Below are positions 52,815-63,683 of a stretch of 64,000 nucleotides of DNA, in pieces (positions within the stretch are counted from its first letter, which is position 1; each line of letters begins with the position of its first letter). This DNA is from Amoebidium appalachense (lineage: Eukaryota > Ichthyosporea). The notes under the pieces were generated by a model, which searched no databases, was not told the origin of the DNA, and saw only the letters and a list, made by a program, of their open reading frames with translations. The position numbers and the translations under genes are program-made. The DNA lies in contig CAVNZM010000015.1 in assembly GCA_963693365.1 (NCBI GenBank), positions 2,232,001 through 2,296,000 of the forward strand. Direction: 5' to 3'.

Positions 52815-54011
52815 CTAAGCCTTCTGCTGCTTGGCCGGGCGCTTATGTGCCGTGCGAGCCCTGTCCCTCCTGTGCACCCACACATGCTTCCTCAGCTGGC
52901 CGCTGCTGCCAAACAGCTCCGTGCAGCCCGGGTGGCTGCAGCGCACGGCCTCCTCCTTGACCACCACGTGCACCCCCTGTGCCGCCGTGTGCAGCCGCAC
53001 GTGTGCGTGCAGTATGCGGGGGGTGGGGAACGAAAACCCACAGCCGCTCACCTGGCACACGTGCAGCCCGTCCGTGGCCTCCTCCGTGCTGGACACCTCA
53101 TCGGGTGTGGCCCTGGCCCTCGCAACCTCCAGCCCAGGCCCGGTTATAGGGGTGTATGTGGCTGTGTGTGTGCCTGCCTGTGTGGCTGGGTGGTGCGCCA
53201 CTGCCGAGGCCACCGTAGCTGCGGCTGTGTGGGTGGCAGCGTGGGCCTGCAGAGCCCTGAGCTCTGTGAAGGCCAGCCCACAGCCCTTGGCGCCACACAG
53301 CACAGGCCCACCGGCCTTGAAGTGGCCCTTTGTGTGGCGGGTCAGCGCCCGGGCCAGGCTGAAGGCACGGGCACAGCCCTGGGCCGGGCACCGGAAGGGC
53401 AGGCTGTCCCTGGTGCTGTCTACCGGGGGCTCGCTGTCACTGCCACTGTCCTCACTGCTGGCCTCGCTGTCGCTGTTTGCCGCCCAGGGCAGCTGGTGCT
53501 GTGTGCGCAGGTGTGTGACCAGCCGCCCGCCCTGCTGGTAGACCGTGGCACAGCCCCCTACGGGGCAGCGCAGGGGGCCGGGGGGCCGGCCGTGGGCCTT
53601 GATGTGTTTGGCAAAGTCCCGTAGGCTGGCCGTCACGGTGGGGCAGCTCGCGTGCGGGCAGAGCAGCTGCGGGGGCTGGGCCGGGGCGGGCGGGGTGGGC
53701 TGCTCGTCTGCGCGGGCCCACTCGAGGAAGCCGCGCAGCATGGCCAGGTGCTGCAGCCGCTGGTCGTAGTCCCCCAGCGCGCCCCACCCCCCTGCCCCCA
53801 GTGCGTGCAGCTCGCTGAGCCGTCGGTCGTGCTCGCGCTGCAGCCGCGCAGAGTCATGTCGCAGGGCACAGTGCGTGGCCAGGTGCCCAGCCCCCGAGCA
53901 CAGTGGGCAGCGCGGCCAGGTCCCCTCCAGGCCCCCCAGCCCCCGACCCAGCGGCGCCGCACCTCCCAACACACCCGGAGGCATACGCGGAAACAGCGCG
54001 TGGCCGGCCAT
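52815..54011 (-). CDS. Zinc-knuckle plus C2H2 zinc-finger protein, single exon
   Basis: An uninterrupted 398-codon gene starting in a strong Kozak context (GCCGCCATGGCC). Near residues 35-48 it has a CCHC zinc knuckle, CPLCSGAGHLATHC (C-x2-C-x4-H-x4-C). Six dispersed C2H2 fingers of the C-x4-C-x12-H-x3-4-H type follow, beginning LLCPHASC, LRCPVGGC, FRCPAQGC, VLCGAKGC, HVCQVSGC and VRCSHPGC. There is an acidic Ser/Asp/Glu linker (SDSEASSEDSGSDSEPPVD) between fingers 2 and 3, and the tail is basic (RTAHKRPAKQQKA). Fingers lack TGEKP linkers, so tandem DNA-groove binding is less certain than for the gene at 28-29.7 kb. RNA or nucleic-acid binding in the nucleus is the likely role (inference). 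It is divergently paired with the MICOS gene. I could not assign orthology. Confidence 0.88.
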   Translation of the reverse strand: MAGHALFPRMPPGVLGGAAPLGRGLGGLEGTWPRCPLCSGAGHLATHCALRHDSARLQREHDRRLSELHALGAGGWGALGDYDQRLQHLAMLRGFLEWARADEQPTPPAPAQPPQLLCPHASCPTVTASLRDFAKHIKAHGRPPGPLRCPVGGCATVYQQGGRLVTHLRTQHQLPWAANSDSEASSEDSGSDSEPPVDSTRDSLPFRCPAQGCARAFSLARALTRHTKGHFKAGGPVLCGAKGCGLAFTELRALQAHAATHTAAATVASAVAHHPATQAGTHTATYTPITGPGLEVARARATPDEVSSTEEATDGLHVCQVSGCGFSFPTPRILHAHVRLHTAAQGVHVVVKEEAVRCSHPGCTELFGSSGQLRKHVWVHRRDRARTAHKRPAKQQKA

Positions 54012-54279
54012 GGCGGCCCGGCTGGAAGCTTGCTTGTAACTAACTGAGTTTTCTAAGCACTATACATAGTAAACTGCGTGCACTCCCCACACAAAAGTAA
54101 AGACACGCACACAAGACGGCTCCTGTGTGCAGCGCCGTGGTGGTGATCGGGGGGCCTGGCTTGATCACAGGCTTCCACAGCTCGAGTTGATCGCACAGCA
54201 CATCCGGATCCGCCCTTAGTTCCCTGTCTCCACACTGTGCTTGTGCGGTGCGGCGCGTGCCACAGCACGCACACCCACC
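54012..54279. promoter_or_regulatory. Short divergent promoter
   Basis: Only 268 bases separate the ATG of the minus-strand zinc-finger gene from the ATG of the plus-strand MICOS gene. The region must contain both 5' UTRs and both start sites, which suggests a bidirectional promoter. No TATA box was seen. Confidence 0.5.
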
Positions 54280-54920
54280 ATGGCGCCCAGGAAGAAGGTA
54301 GCCCACTGCGAGTGTCTGCTAGGCATGCACTCATGCTCTCCCGACCCCCGCCCTTGCCCTCTGACCTGGCCTCTCCCTTACTACCTCATTCCCTCCTTGG
54401 GGCTCCACTCCCCTCCCCCCTCCCCTTCCTCCCCCCGCCCCCACCCCCCTCCCCCCCTCCCACACCCCCACCCCCTACCCCCTCCCCCCAGAAGCCCCGG
54501 CTTGACTTGCGTCCGTAACTTCACCCGTGTGTCTTTTCTTGGTACCCTTGTAGCGTCTGTACCTGTTGTTCTCCTTTTTTGGGTTGCTCCCCACGTGGCC
54601 GTGCTTGACCGTTGAGCCAACACTATGCATCGTGGCGGTGCCACACCGGCACACAGGGCTCAGGGCCCGCGCCGTGGCAGTGCACCGTGACACACTGGCT
54701 GCTGCTGATCCTTTGCTGCACAGGCACCTCTATATGACCCCCCACCGTGGGTGGCACCCCCACCAGCCGTCTACGTGCAGGCACAGGCAGAGGCCCCACT
54801 GCAGGCAGAGGTGGCCCAGCTGAGGGGGGCCGTCCAGGACACCTATGCCACGTTCAAGGTGCAGCCACACACAGCCACATACGCACAGCCACACACACAC
54901 ACACACTCTCACACACACGC

Positions 54921-54974
<54 letters not shown>

Positions 54975-55847
54975 GCGTGTGTGCGCGCGCACGCACACAA
55001 ACAGATAAACACATAACCACATACACATACACACAGCCACATATACATACACACAGCTACACATCATATGCACATACACACAGCGACACATACATACACA
55101 CAGCCACACATCATGATTCACATAAACACAACCACACAGCCACACAGCCCCGCCTACACACACCTACACAAATATACAGAAGGTTTGGAGACTTCGCAAG
55201 GATACGGGTGTTCGTGGGTGTGAGGCATCTCTGTAGGTGGTTGCACACACTGTTAAATGAGCACACGCCTTTTAACACCACACACATACACAGGCGCACA
55301 CAGGCACTATGGGGGGGTGGGGGGAAGGGGTAGGGATTAATAGAGAGGGAGAGAGAGAGGGGGGGTAGGGGGGAGGGCCGGGGGGAGAGAGAGAGAGAGA
55401 GAAAAGAGAGAGAGAGACGGGCAGTAAGCAGGGGGCAGAGGGGGGCCCGGGGGAGGGGAGGGGGAGGGGGGGGGGGGGGGGGGAGGGTAGGGCGGCCTGG
55501 GGAGATCTACAAGGACAGGCAGATAGCTTGGTGCTGTATTCTGACCGTTGCTGCAGCAAACAAACGGTGCCGGGGCGGAGCAGCTGGAGCAGGCTGCACG
55601 GGCACTGTGGAATGTCCGCCAAATAGTGGCTGGTGCGTGACCCTCTCCCCCCCTCTCCCTCTCTTCTCCCCTCCCCCCCTCTCTCCTGCCTGCCAGGTGT
55701 CTGACCACACACCCACAGACCTGCGGCAACGCTGTGCCAGCGGCCAACACGAGGTGCTGCCCGGAGCTGTTTACGTCACAGCTGCAATCTGCACGGGTGC
55801 CCTGCTGGCCTCACGCAGTATGTGCGCCCCATGGGGGAGGGGAGGGG

Positions 55848-55892
<45 letters not shown>

Positions 55893-56023
55893 TCAAGGTG
55901 CTGACGGGTATTCACAGGGCCTGGCTATGTGCGGCGGCTGCTGTACCCTACCGTGTCTCTAGTGGCTGCAGGGGGTCTGTTCTATCCCACAATCACAAAG
56001 CAGGTGCGGGCCTGGGGGTGCTG

Positions 56024-56068
<45 letters not shown>

Positions 56069-57029
56069 CTGGGTGGGTGGTGCTGGTGGTGGAGGGGCTG
56101 ACGGTGGGGACAGGCGTATGTGGAGCTGTATGGGGCAGTCACGGCAGTGGACTGGCAGGGTGGCGCCAGGCAGGCCTGGCAGCTGGCCAGCACCACAGCA
56201 GAGAGGATGAGGCCCGAGAAGGTGCGTAGAAGCATGTGTGGGGGTGTTGGGGGGGGTGGGGGGGTAGGTGGCTTGAGGTTGGCTGCTAGCAGAGCACACA
56301 ACATTGCTTTTTTGTTGCTGGCTTTCATTGGTACAAGTGTGAAACTGAGCCTGGGCCCATGCAGCCGGTGCCTGAACCCCCTGCCCCGGTCGAGGCTGCC
56401 ACGGCCAATCCGGCACCCCTGGAGGCTGCAGCACCGCCCAGTGAGTCAGAGGGCCTGGTGGATGTGGTCACAGGGCCAAGCACAGAGCATGCAGCTGGAG
56501 CCAGTGGGCCAAAGGACAGCCAGGGGGCTGAGGGGACAGGGCTGGAGGGGGTGGATATGGATGTGCACGACCATGGCAGCAGCCAGGCAGAGCAGGTGGC
56601 ACACGAGGGTGGGCATGTGGCCCTGCCTGCGGAGGACACGGAGGGAGAGGTGCCGGCAGCAGAGGGGACAGAAGCGCCGGCACCAGAGAAGGTGGAGGTG
56701 GAGATGCCGGCGGCAGTGGATGTGGAGGTGCCGGCATCAGCAGAGGTGCCAGAGGTGCCGGCCCCGGAGAAGGTGGATGTGCCGGCAGTGGAGGTGCCGG
56801 CAGTGGAAGTGCCGGCAGAAAAGGTGGCGGAGGTGCCGGCAGCAGAGAGGGTGGATGTCCCGGCACCACCAGAGGGGGTGGGGGATGAGAGCATTGAGAC
56901 GGGTGCTGTCTCTGAGGGCCTGGCACCTGTGGCAGTGCAGGAGGAAGAGGCACCCAGAGAGGGGGGCCATGAGGGGGGGCACGTGGCAGGCACCGTGGAA
57001 GATGTGGCCCTGCAGGGGGAGACACAGGT

Positions 57030-57060
<31 letters not shown>

Positions 57061-57304
57061 AGAGGCCAGGAGGAGGGGGAGAGGATTTGGCTGTGCATGG
57101 CTGTAGGTGGCTGGCATGGGTGGATGAATGGTTATGTGATCGAATGCCGGTTGGGCAGATGTAATTAGGACTGTGTGGGCATGGCCGGTTCGGGGTGGAC
57201 TTGTTCATTGTTCACCCGCCGGGGGGGGTGATTGTGGCTGTGTGTGTGTTGGAGGGAGGGGGGGAGGGGGAGGGGGAGGGGGAGGGGGGGGGGGGGGGGG
57301 GGAG

Positions 57305-57339
<35 letters not shown>

Positions 57340-58632
57340 CCAGATATCCATGTGAACCTGGGTGTGGGTGTTTGTGGATGGCAGTATGTGTCTGCCTGCA
57401 CGGACGGTGTGCATGCATGGCTTGTGGGGGCGTGTGCCAAGTGCGGTGCATAGTTGCTTACTGGGGGTGCCTGGGCAGGTTGCTGCCCATGACTACACCC
57501 AGGCCCCTGCTGTGGTCGTCCTACGGGTAAGTCCCCTCCCCCTCCCCCCCCCCCCCCCCCCCCCCCCCGGCGCCCTCCCCCTCCCCCCCCCACGTGGGCC
57601 CACAAAAAAGAAAAGGAAAAAAAAAAAAAGAAAGGAAGGAAGAAGAAAAAGAAGAAACGGAAGGAAACGAAAAATGAAAAGAGGAAACACATGAAATTGG
57701 ACGACGACAGATACACGCAGCCTCCCCTCCTCCGGCGTGCAGTGCAAAAGAACACACACACACCAGTCAACCAACCCCTTTCGGTCTGACACAGGCCAGC
57801 CAATTCACTTGGGAGCAGAGGCATGAAACACTGTCACATTGTTGGTTGACTTCCCCCTGCTGGCACGAAAGATCGTAGACGAGCATATACACAGCAAACA
57901 CACACACATGCACACACACCCTTCATCATGTGGGCCAGTTGCCAGCCCCGTTCCCCACACAAATGCATTGATTGTAGCACACACTACACATTGCTTGTAG
58001 CACACACTATACATTGCTTGTAGCACACACTATACATTGCTTGTAGCACACACTATACATTGCTTGTAGCACACACTATACATTGCTGCAGCACACACTA
58101 TACATTGCTTGTAGCACACACTATACATTGCTGCAGCACACACTATACATTGCTTGTAGCACACACTACACATTGCTTGTAGCACACACTATACATTGCT
58201 TGTAGCACACACTATACATTGCTGCAGCACACACTATACATTGCTTGTAGCACACACTATACATTGCTGCAGCACACACTATACATTGCTTGTAGCACAC
58301 ACTATACATTGCTGCAGCACACACTATACATTGCTTGTAGCACACACTATACATTGCTGCAGCACACACTATACATTGCTTGTAGCACACACTATACATT
58401 GCTGCAGCACACACTATACATTGCTTGTAGCACACACTATACATTGCTGCAGCACACACTACACATTGCTTGTAGCACACACCATACATTGCATTGCACA
58501 CACACCCTATGCCAGGTGGGTTGCTCACCTGGGGGCATGCAGGCACCTGTGGACGGGGAGGTTGTGGAGCAGGGGGGTGACCCGGGCATGTCTGACCCCC
58601 GTGACAAGCACATGTACACCACACGGGCATAG
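54280..58632 (+). CDS. APOOL: MICOS subunit MIC26/MIC27 family (apolipoprotein O-like)
   Basis: Exons 54280-54297, 54724-54858, 55557-55632, 55719-55817, 55918-56003, 56114-56221, 56338-57027, 57479-57526 and 58516-58632 give 458 residues. An alternative last acceptor at 58543 gives 449. MIC26/27 are inner-membrane proteins of the mitochondrial contact site and cristae organising system. Family landmarks: PLYDPPP near the N-terminus (compare LPIYTAPP in human APOOL), a first hydrophobic segment (PGAVYVTAAICTGALLAS), a second (RRLLYPTVSLVAAGGLFYPT, aligning with KKITYPLGLATLGATVCYP) and the terminal SDPRDKHMYTTRA (human ends DIDMYSTRS). The 690-base exon adds a 230-residue Pro/Val/Ala/Glu-rich region with degenerate repeats (VPAVEVPAVEVPAEKV), much longer than in vertebrates. 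Which paralogue it is cannot be said; the symbol is provisional. Confidence 0.78.
54917..54972. repeat. (CA)n microsatellite
   Basis: CA tract followed by a CG/CA-rich stretch in the MICOS gene intron after 54858. Confidence 0.9.
57965..58497. repeat. Satellite-like array with a two-unit higher-order repeat
   Basis: Two related monomers, TTGTAGCACACACTATACAT (plus TGC) and GCAGCACACACTATACAT (plus TGCT), of about 23 and 21 bases. From about 58081 they alternate in a regular A-B pattern of about 44 bases, while the first part has mostly A units. It lies in the last MICOS intron and ends 19 bases before the acceptor at 58515. Confidence 0.92.
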
Positions 58633-59197
58633 CATGGGTGCAGCCCACGGCCAATACATACCCAGGTGTTCCCTGCTTGATGTAGTGTATGCACAGCCGG
58701 CAGGACCACCATTATCATGAAATGGGCCGTGCTGGGTCTGGCCACATGCACCAAGATTTATTCAGCCGTGGCTTTATCACCACCACTACTAATACTAGTG
58801 GGCTATCCCATATCTGACATCATGAAACTTTAGCAGGCCATGCTGCATCTGGGCCAGCCAGAAGCACCTATAGCTATTGGCCTCCAGGGCCCATATGGTG
58901 CGAACCTAACTGCATGGCACCATGCCCTTGCACCCTCCTCTCCATATGTACACACATGCAACGGGAGCTAGACCTGCATTCGTGCGAATTGAACCGAATG
59001 TGTATTCAGTGTGCATGGCATTGTGGCTTGCGTGTATGCTTGATTGGGTGTACTCTTTCGTTGTGTGTAGTGGTGTGCATGTGTGTGTGTGTGCACGTGT
59101 GTGTGTGCGTGCGTGCGTGTGTGTGTGTGTGCCTATGGTGTGGGGTGTGTGGTGTGTGCATGCCACACCGGTCCTTCATGCATGCATACAAAAGGGC
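58633..59197. other. Convergent intergenic region
   Basis: It lies between the stops of the MICOS gene (+) and the AP1AR-like gene (-). It holds the minus-strand AATAAA at 58757-58762 and a TG-rich tract (59081-59130). I see no gene. Confidence 0.5.
58757..58762 (-). terminator. Poly(A) signal AATAAA
   Basis: TTTATT on the + strand, 436 bases beyond the AP1AR-like stop at 59198. Confidence 0.5.
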
Positions 59198-60338
59198 TCA
59201 CGAACTATCCCCCATGAGGCTTGCTGTGGCCTGTAGGGTTGAGGCCAGTGCCCCCCCGTCATCCCACTCACCCCCCCACTCCTCCTCCCCCTCCTCCGTC
59301 TCACCCCCTGCTGCTGCACGTGGTGGTGCTGGGCTGTGCACGGGGCTAGGGGGCAAACTGCCAAAGGCCAGGCCCTGTGGTTGCTGCACCTGTGTGGGGT
59401 GTGTGTGTGGCTGCATGGCCGGTGGCTGTGTGGTCTGGAGGGTGCGGCTGCGCACATTGTCCAGAAACGACTCGAAGTCATCGTCCCCCCCCAGGCCCCC
59501 CTCTCCCTCCCCGTCCAGGTCACTGTCTGACGCCCCCAACCCGGCCTCCCCCCTTGGTGCCTGTGCCTTTCTAGCGAGTGCCGCCTGCCTCTGTCTCTCA
59601 TAGAGGGCCTGCTCTTCCAGCTCCAGCCGCCTCTCCTCCTCCTCCCACTGTCTTGCCTGCTGCTCTAGTCGCTGCTCCTCCTCGGCAACCTGTAGTGCCT
59701 CTCTCAGTACCACCACCCTATTTGGCCCAGCATAGCTACAGTGGGTCACGACACACCCAGAAACATGTCACAGAGACAAGCCATGACACCACGAGCGCAC
59801 ATGCATGGGGCTAATTTGGGCTGCACACCCTTATGCACATAACATAGACTAAGGAGTGCACGAGACCACAGAGTTGTGCGCCTACACACCCACAAGCAGG
59901 AAGCCGTGTATGCATATCCTTCTGGATGCACACCAAAACACACCCTAACCCATCCAGGAGCATACACCAGAAATTTAAAGCGGGTTTCTCTTAACTTTCC
60001 GGGTCGGGTTGGGTCAGAGGGATTTCTAGCGATGTGATTGGCATGCTGCGCACCATCGTTGGGCCGGAAGAATGTTACAGATGCGCCAAAATAAAACAAA
60101 AAGACAAAAGAAAAGAGAGAAAAAAGAAGGAAAGAAGGGGAAAATAATAATCAAGCGTCAGGAAGTAGATTGCAGCTCCAGAATTGATTTATATGCTGAG
60201 CAATTGGCTTGACCCGGATGTGCTTGAAAGGGGACAAATAATCGGCCTTAAAGAAACCCCCTTTAAGCCACACACCGTCCAAAAAGGCACACGTGCACGT
60301 ATACGCCTACTTAACACATACAGGCACACGCACGCACG

Positions 60339-60379
<41 letters not shown>

Positions 60380-60477
60380 CGGACACACACACACACATAC
60401 ACTACGGCACACACACACACAAAAAAAAAACAATAAAATAATAATAAAAAAACCTCACCCATACAGGCACATGCACG

Positions 60478-60518
<41 letters not shown>

Positions 60519-60994
60519 CGGACACACACACACACACATACACTACGGCACACACACACAAAAAAAAAAATAATAAAATAATTTTAAAGGTGTGCATATC
60601 CACGAACTCACGTCCCAAAGCCAGAAGAACATGCACATTAAAGGCTGTTGAACGTCCACATGGCTACTTGTTCTTCGGGCCCACCACCAGGTGCACCAAG
60701 CTCTTCCCACAGCAAAACACACACATAATGTCAGGCAGTAGGGCAGCTTACACACAGGCATCCTGCCAGCCTGGCACGCCCAACCCACCACACACGCACC
60801 TGCTGCATCTTGAGCTGTGTTATGCGCTGTATCTCCTCCGCAGTCAGGGGGTTTGGGTCCCAGCTCTGGTGCTGGTCCGTGTCTGTGTCCAGCAGGGTGT
60901 CAAACTCCACGTCCTCCAAAGCCTCCACACTGCTCCCTGCTGGCTCCCCTCCCTGCCGGCACAGCCCACAACACGTCGACACGGCCCCGCCCAT
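59198..60994 (-). CDS. AP1AR: Gadkin-like AP-1 complex-associated regulatory protein
   Basis: Two exons, 60994-60800 and 59689-59198, join in phase 0 to 228 residues (human about 302). In vertebrates gadkin links AP-1 endosomal carriers to kinesin-1 and restrains ARP2/3. Visible signatures: MGGAVSTCC, with Gly2 and a Cys pair suited to N-myristoylation and palmitoylation (human MGNCC); LTAEEIQRI (human LTEEEIVDL); a charged coiled coil, EEEQRLEQQARQWEEEERRL; LELEEQALYERQRQAA (human LRLEEEALYAAQREAA); and DDDFESFLDNVRSRT (human DDFESCLRNMKSQ). An acidic Trp stretch, EEWGGEWDDGG, resembles the W-acidic kinesin-light-chain motif. The start is fixed by the lipidation motif. The protein is shorter than the human one in the central and C-terminal parts. 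An additional phase-0 exon in the 1.1-kb intron cannot be excluded. Confidence 0.75.
60331..60560. repeat. Duplicated CA/A-run segment
   Basis: A segment of about 150 bases (ACAGGCACACGCACGCACG, CA tract, CACTACGGACACAC, CA tract, A-run) occurs at about 60319-60445 and again at 60463-60573. It is in the AP1AR-like intron. Confidence 0.85.
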
Positions 60995-61675
60995 GGCTGC
61001 CTAGGGCCAAGCAGCCCCACTGTGCGTGCCGCTGCTGGGTGGGTGTCTGCACAGCCTGCCTGGGCCCTATGCTGCGCCGAGCTGCGTGCCTTGCGGGTGC
61101 CCCGGCTGTGCAGATTCGGCTGCAACGGTGGCGACACTAATATGGAGCCGCAGGGCTGAACCAACAACTATGAAGGAAAGAGTTGACGAATACTAGCCGG
61201 GACAGCGCAAAGCCCACATAACTATGAAGGTAGCTCTTGTGCTTCCAAGCAAAAAAAAAGGGGGGAGCCGTCGACGGCTGTTTTTTCCTTCCCGTTTTTC
61301 TCTTTTTTTCGTTCTGCTGAAGCGCTTCAGTCATGAGTCAGCGACTCAGCAGTGTGTAGTCTACACTATCCCACTTTTTAAAGTTGCTAAGAGCGTATAT
61401 CTGGCGACTGATGAACAATGCTCTGACGTCACTACATCAGACTTGAAACCTCGGGAGTTAAAAGGCTGGGATGCGGCGGTTGGGTCGTGAGGCAGCTGGC
61501 CCATGGCCAAGGCTTGAACTTACTTCCAGGGGCTACTGCAAAATAAAAGTAGAGGTGTGGCCTCAGCACACAGCCTGGACGTGCTTTGCACACGGCCACT
61601 ACAGCATTCACCTCTGCTTTACTGTGGGCACCCAGGGCGTGTGCTGGGCCCTGCACGGGCACACGTGCAGTCACC
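60995..61675. promoter_or_regulatory. Divergent intergenic region with palindromic sites
   Basis: It lies between the AP1AR-like gene (-) and the gene starting near 61676 (+). It contains a perfect 14-base palindrome, CTGAAGCGCTTCAG (61317-61330), followed at 61334-61351 by TGAGTCAGCGACTCAGCA, which holds an AP-1 site and its near-inverse. These are candidate regulatory elements by sequence only. Confidence 0.4.
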
Positions 61676-62395
61676 ATGGCTGGCCCGGTGGAGGCTGCAC
61701 TGGCCCCCCTGCGCACCACCCTGGCAGCTATGGCACGTGCTTCCCTCCCCCTGCCTACCTGCCTGCCCCCCACCCAGTGCATTCCCCCGTGCCTCTGTCT
61801 GGCACGTGCTCTTCAAAGCTCTGCCCCGCTTTTGCACAGTCACACAGGCCATAGCTGACGGTTGCTGTGGGGCTGCAGGCTGAGCCCAGCGATGTAACCC
61901 ATGTGTTCTTGGAGGGTGTGGCCGGGCTGCAGGGGGCAGACGTTGAGGACTATGTGAGGGCCTGCTGCATTATGCTGGAGGACCCAGACCCCTATGTGTG
62001 TGCGCCCTTACAGCTTGGTCGGGTCCTGGGGTGTTCGTAGTTGTATGCCTTCCTCCGGGGGGGCAGGGAGGGGGGAGGGGGGGGGGGGGGGGGGGAGGGA
62101 GGGAGGGAGGGAGGGAAGGCTTTATTCGCTGGTTCAACATTGTTGAATGATGAGGCGATAGGCCTGGAAGGGCGATGTGACGGAGTGCAGGGGAGATCTT
62201 GCAGATCTGAGATGGGGCTGGATGTTGAATGGCACGGTAGGGATATTGTGGCCAATGGCTGGTGGGTATGTGGGTGCTGAGGGGATGGCCAGGTGGCACT
62301 GGTGGATGCAGCCATGGACCTGACGGCTGCCGCCTGCAGCCGTGTGGCCACACAGCCCAGCCCCTGCTGGCTGGCCCTGCTGCAGGTGGGGGCAA

Positions 62396-62436
<41 letters not shown>

Positions 62437-62623
62437 GGGTGTAATGGACAGGCACTGAGTTGCGGGGCCAGATGCTTAGCCGGGTGGGGCATGCCCGGGA
62501 GGTATACATGGGGCTTGTGGAGGGCCTGGAGGCCACACTGCACAGTGACAGCCCCCACCATGCTTGGCTGCTGCTGCCTGCCCTGGCTGCTGGTGGGTGA
62601 GCCAGCCACCCGCGGGGCGGGGG

Positions 62624-62688
<65 letters not shown>

Positions 62689-63387
62689 ACTGACGAGACT
62701 GCAGTGTTGGGACGGCTGCAGGGACGGACTCTGGCTAGATTTCTGCGCACAGCCGTGGGCCTGGCCAAGGACATACCGGACTGGGAGGAGACGGAGGAGA
62801 TGCAGGTGGGTGGTTGGGCAGAGGGGGGGGGGGGGGGGGGGTGTTTATGGGACCTGACGGGCATGCAGGGGGAAACACTGCCGCAACAAGTGGATCTATT
62901 GGGGGCATTTGTGGAGGGAGTGGGGGCAGCAGCACGGGGCATGGCTGGGCAGGAGGGGGCAGGGGAGTGCTGGCTGGTGGCCGCGGACTATCTGCTGTGG
63001 CTGCTGGACACGGCGGTGGGCCCGGTGCCCACAACACACAGTGGGTGGCCCCCTGGACCCTGCATGGTCTGTGCTTAGCGCATGCCCTGGCCACTGCTCT
63101 TTCCTTTATATGCGGCTCATGGCACCCTGTGTGTGGCCAGGGTGTGTGCCTTGCACTTGGTGGTGACTGGGGGCATGCAGGGACGGCTGTGGCGTTGGCA
63201 CCGCTAGCCATGGTAGGTGGCTGCCATGTGGGTGCGCATGCACGTGCTGGGGCTCACACACAGCCAGGCCCAGCTGGGGGGGCTGGGGGTTGGCCCAGAC
63301 GTGCTGCTGCGCTATGCCCGCTGGAAGGAGGCACCGGGGCATGTGCCCTGCCACCCACTCCTTGCCCAGGACAGAGGCACGTGCTAG
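61676..63387 (+). CDS. Unidentified Ala/Leu-rich helical protein
   Basis: Phase-consistent exons are 61879-61995, 62293-62385, 62472-62592, 62705-62805, 62869-63040, 63181-63212 and 63268-63387 (TAG), encoding 251 residues. A first exon from the ATG at 61676 (CACCATGG; MAGPVEAALAPLRTTLAAM) is likely, but its donor could not be fixed. ATG|GCACGT would need a GC donor. The sequence is almost entirely amphipathic helix-like (VFLEGVAGLQGADVEDYVRA, ALVDAAMDLTAAACSRVA, VDLLGAFVEGVGAAARGM, AADYLLWLLDTAVG), with a more structured end (GPDVLLRYARWKEAPGHVP). This could be a HEAT/ARM-type solenoid, for example an importin-like or TTT-type protein, but I cannot name the family. Confidence 0.5.
62399..62436 (+). 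repeat. G run after a donor
   Basis: About 38 G starting 13 bases after the donor at 62386. Confidence 0.9.
62627..62687 (+). repeat. G run filling a short intron
   Basis: About 55 contiguous G between the donor at 62593 and the acceptor at 62704. They make up half of this 112-base intron. Confidence 0.9.
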
Positions 63388-63418
63388 CCCCCACCCCCCT
63401 CCCTAACTCCCGGCCCTC

Positions 63419-63451
<33 letters not shown>

Positions 63452-63683
63452 CCCCAACACACACACACACACACACATGCACACTTCTGCGGCTGTCGCC
63501 ACCACCACCACCACTGTAAACATTTTAGCACCTTGATGGTTTATGCTAGTGACACGAATTCATTTTGCCTTTTTTCATTTTATTTATTTTGATTCTGAGG
63601 ACAACATTAGTGCCTATGTTCCCGGAACAGATGGTTGTGGATAGTTCTGCCATAACATACAAGGCAAACACTCTGAAACAGCC
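63388..63683. other. Short intergenic region
   Basis: A C run (63420-63450), a CA tract and AT-rich sequence lie between the preceding stop and the next candidate start. I saw no clear poly(A) hexamer. Confidence 0.4.

Noticed and set aside
57795-57878. Alternative last exon of the MICOS gene (ASQFTWEQRHETLS, stop at 57878)
   Set aside because: It is phase-compatible, but the exon ending at 58632 encodes SDPRDKHMYTTRA, which matches the family C-terminus.
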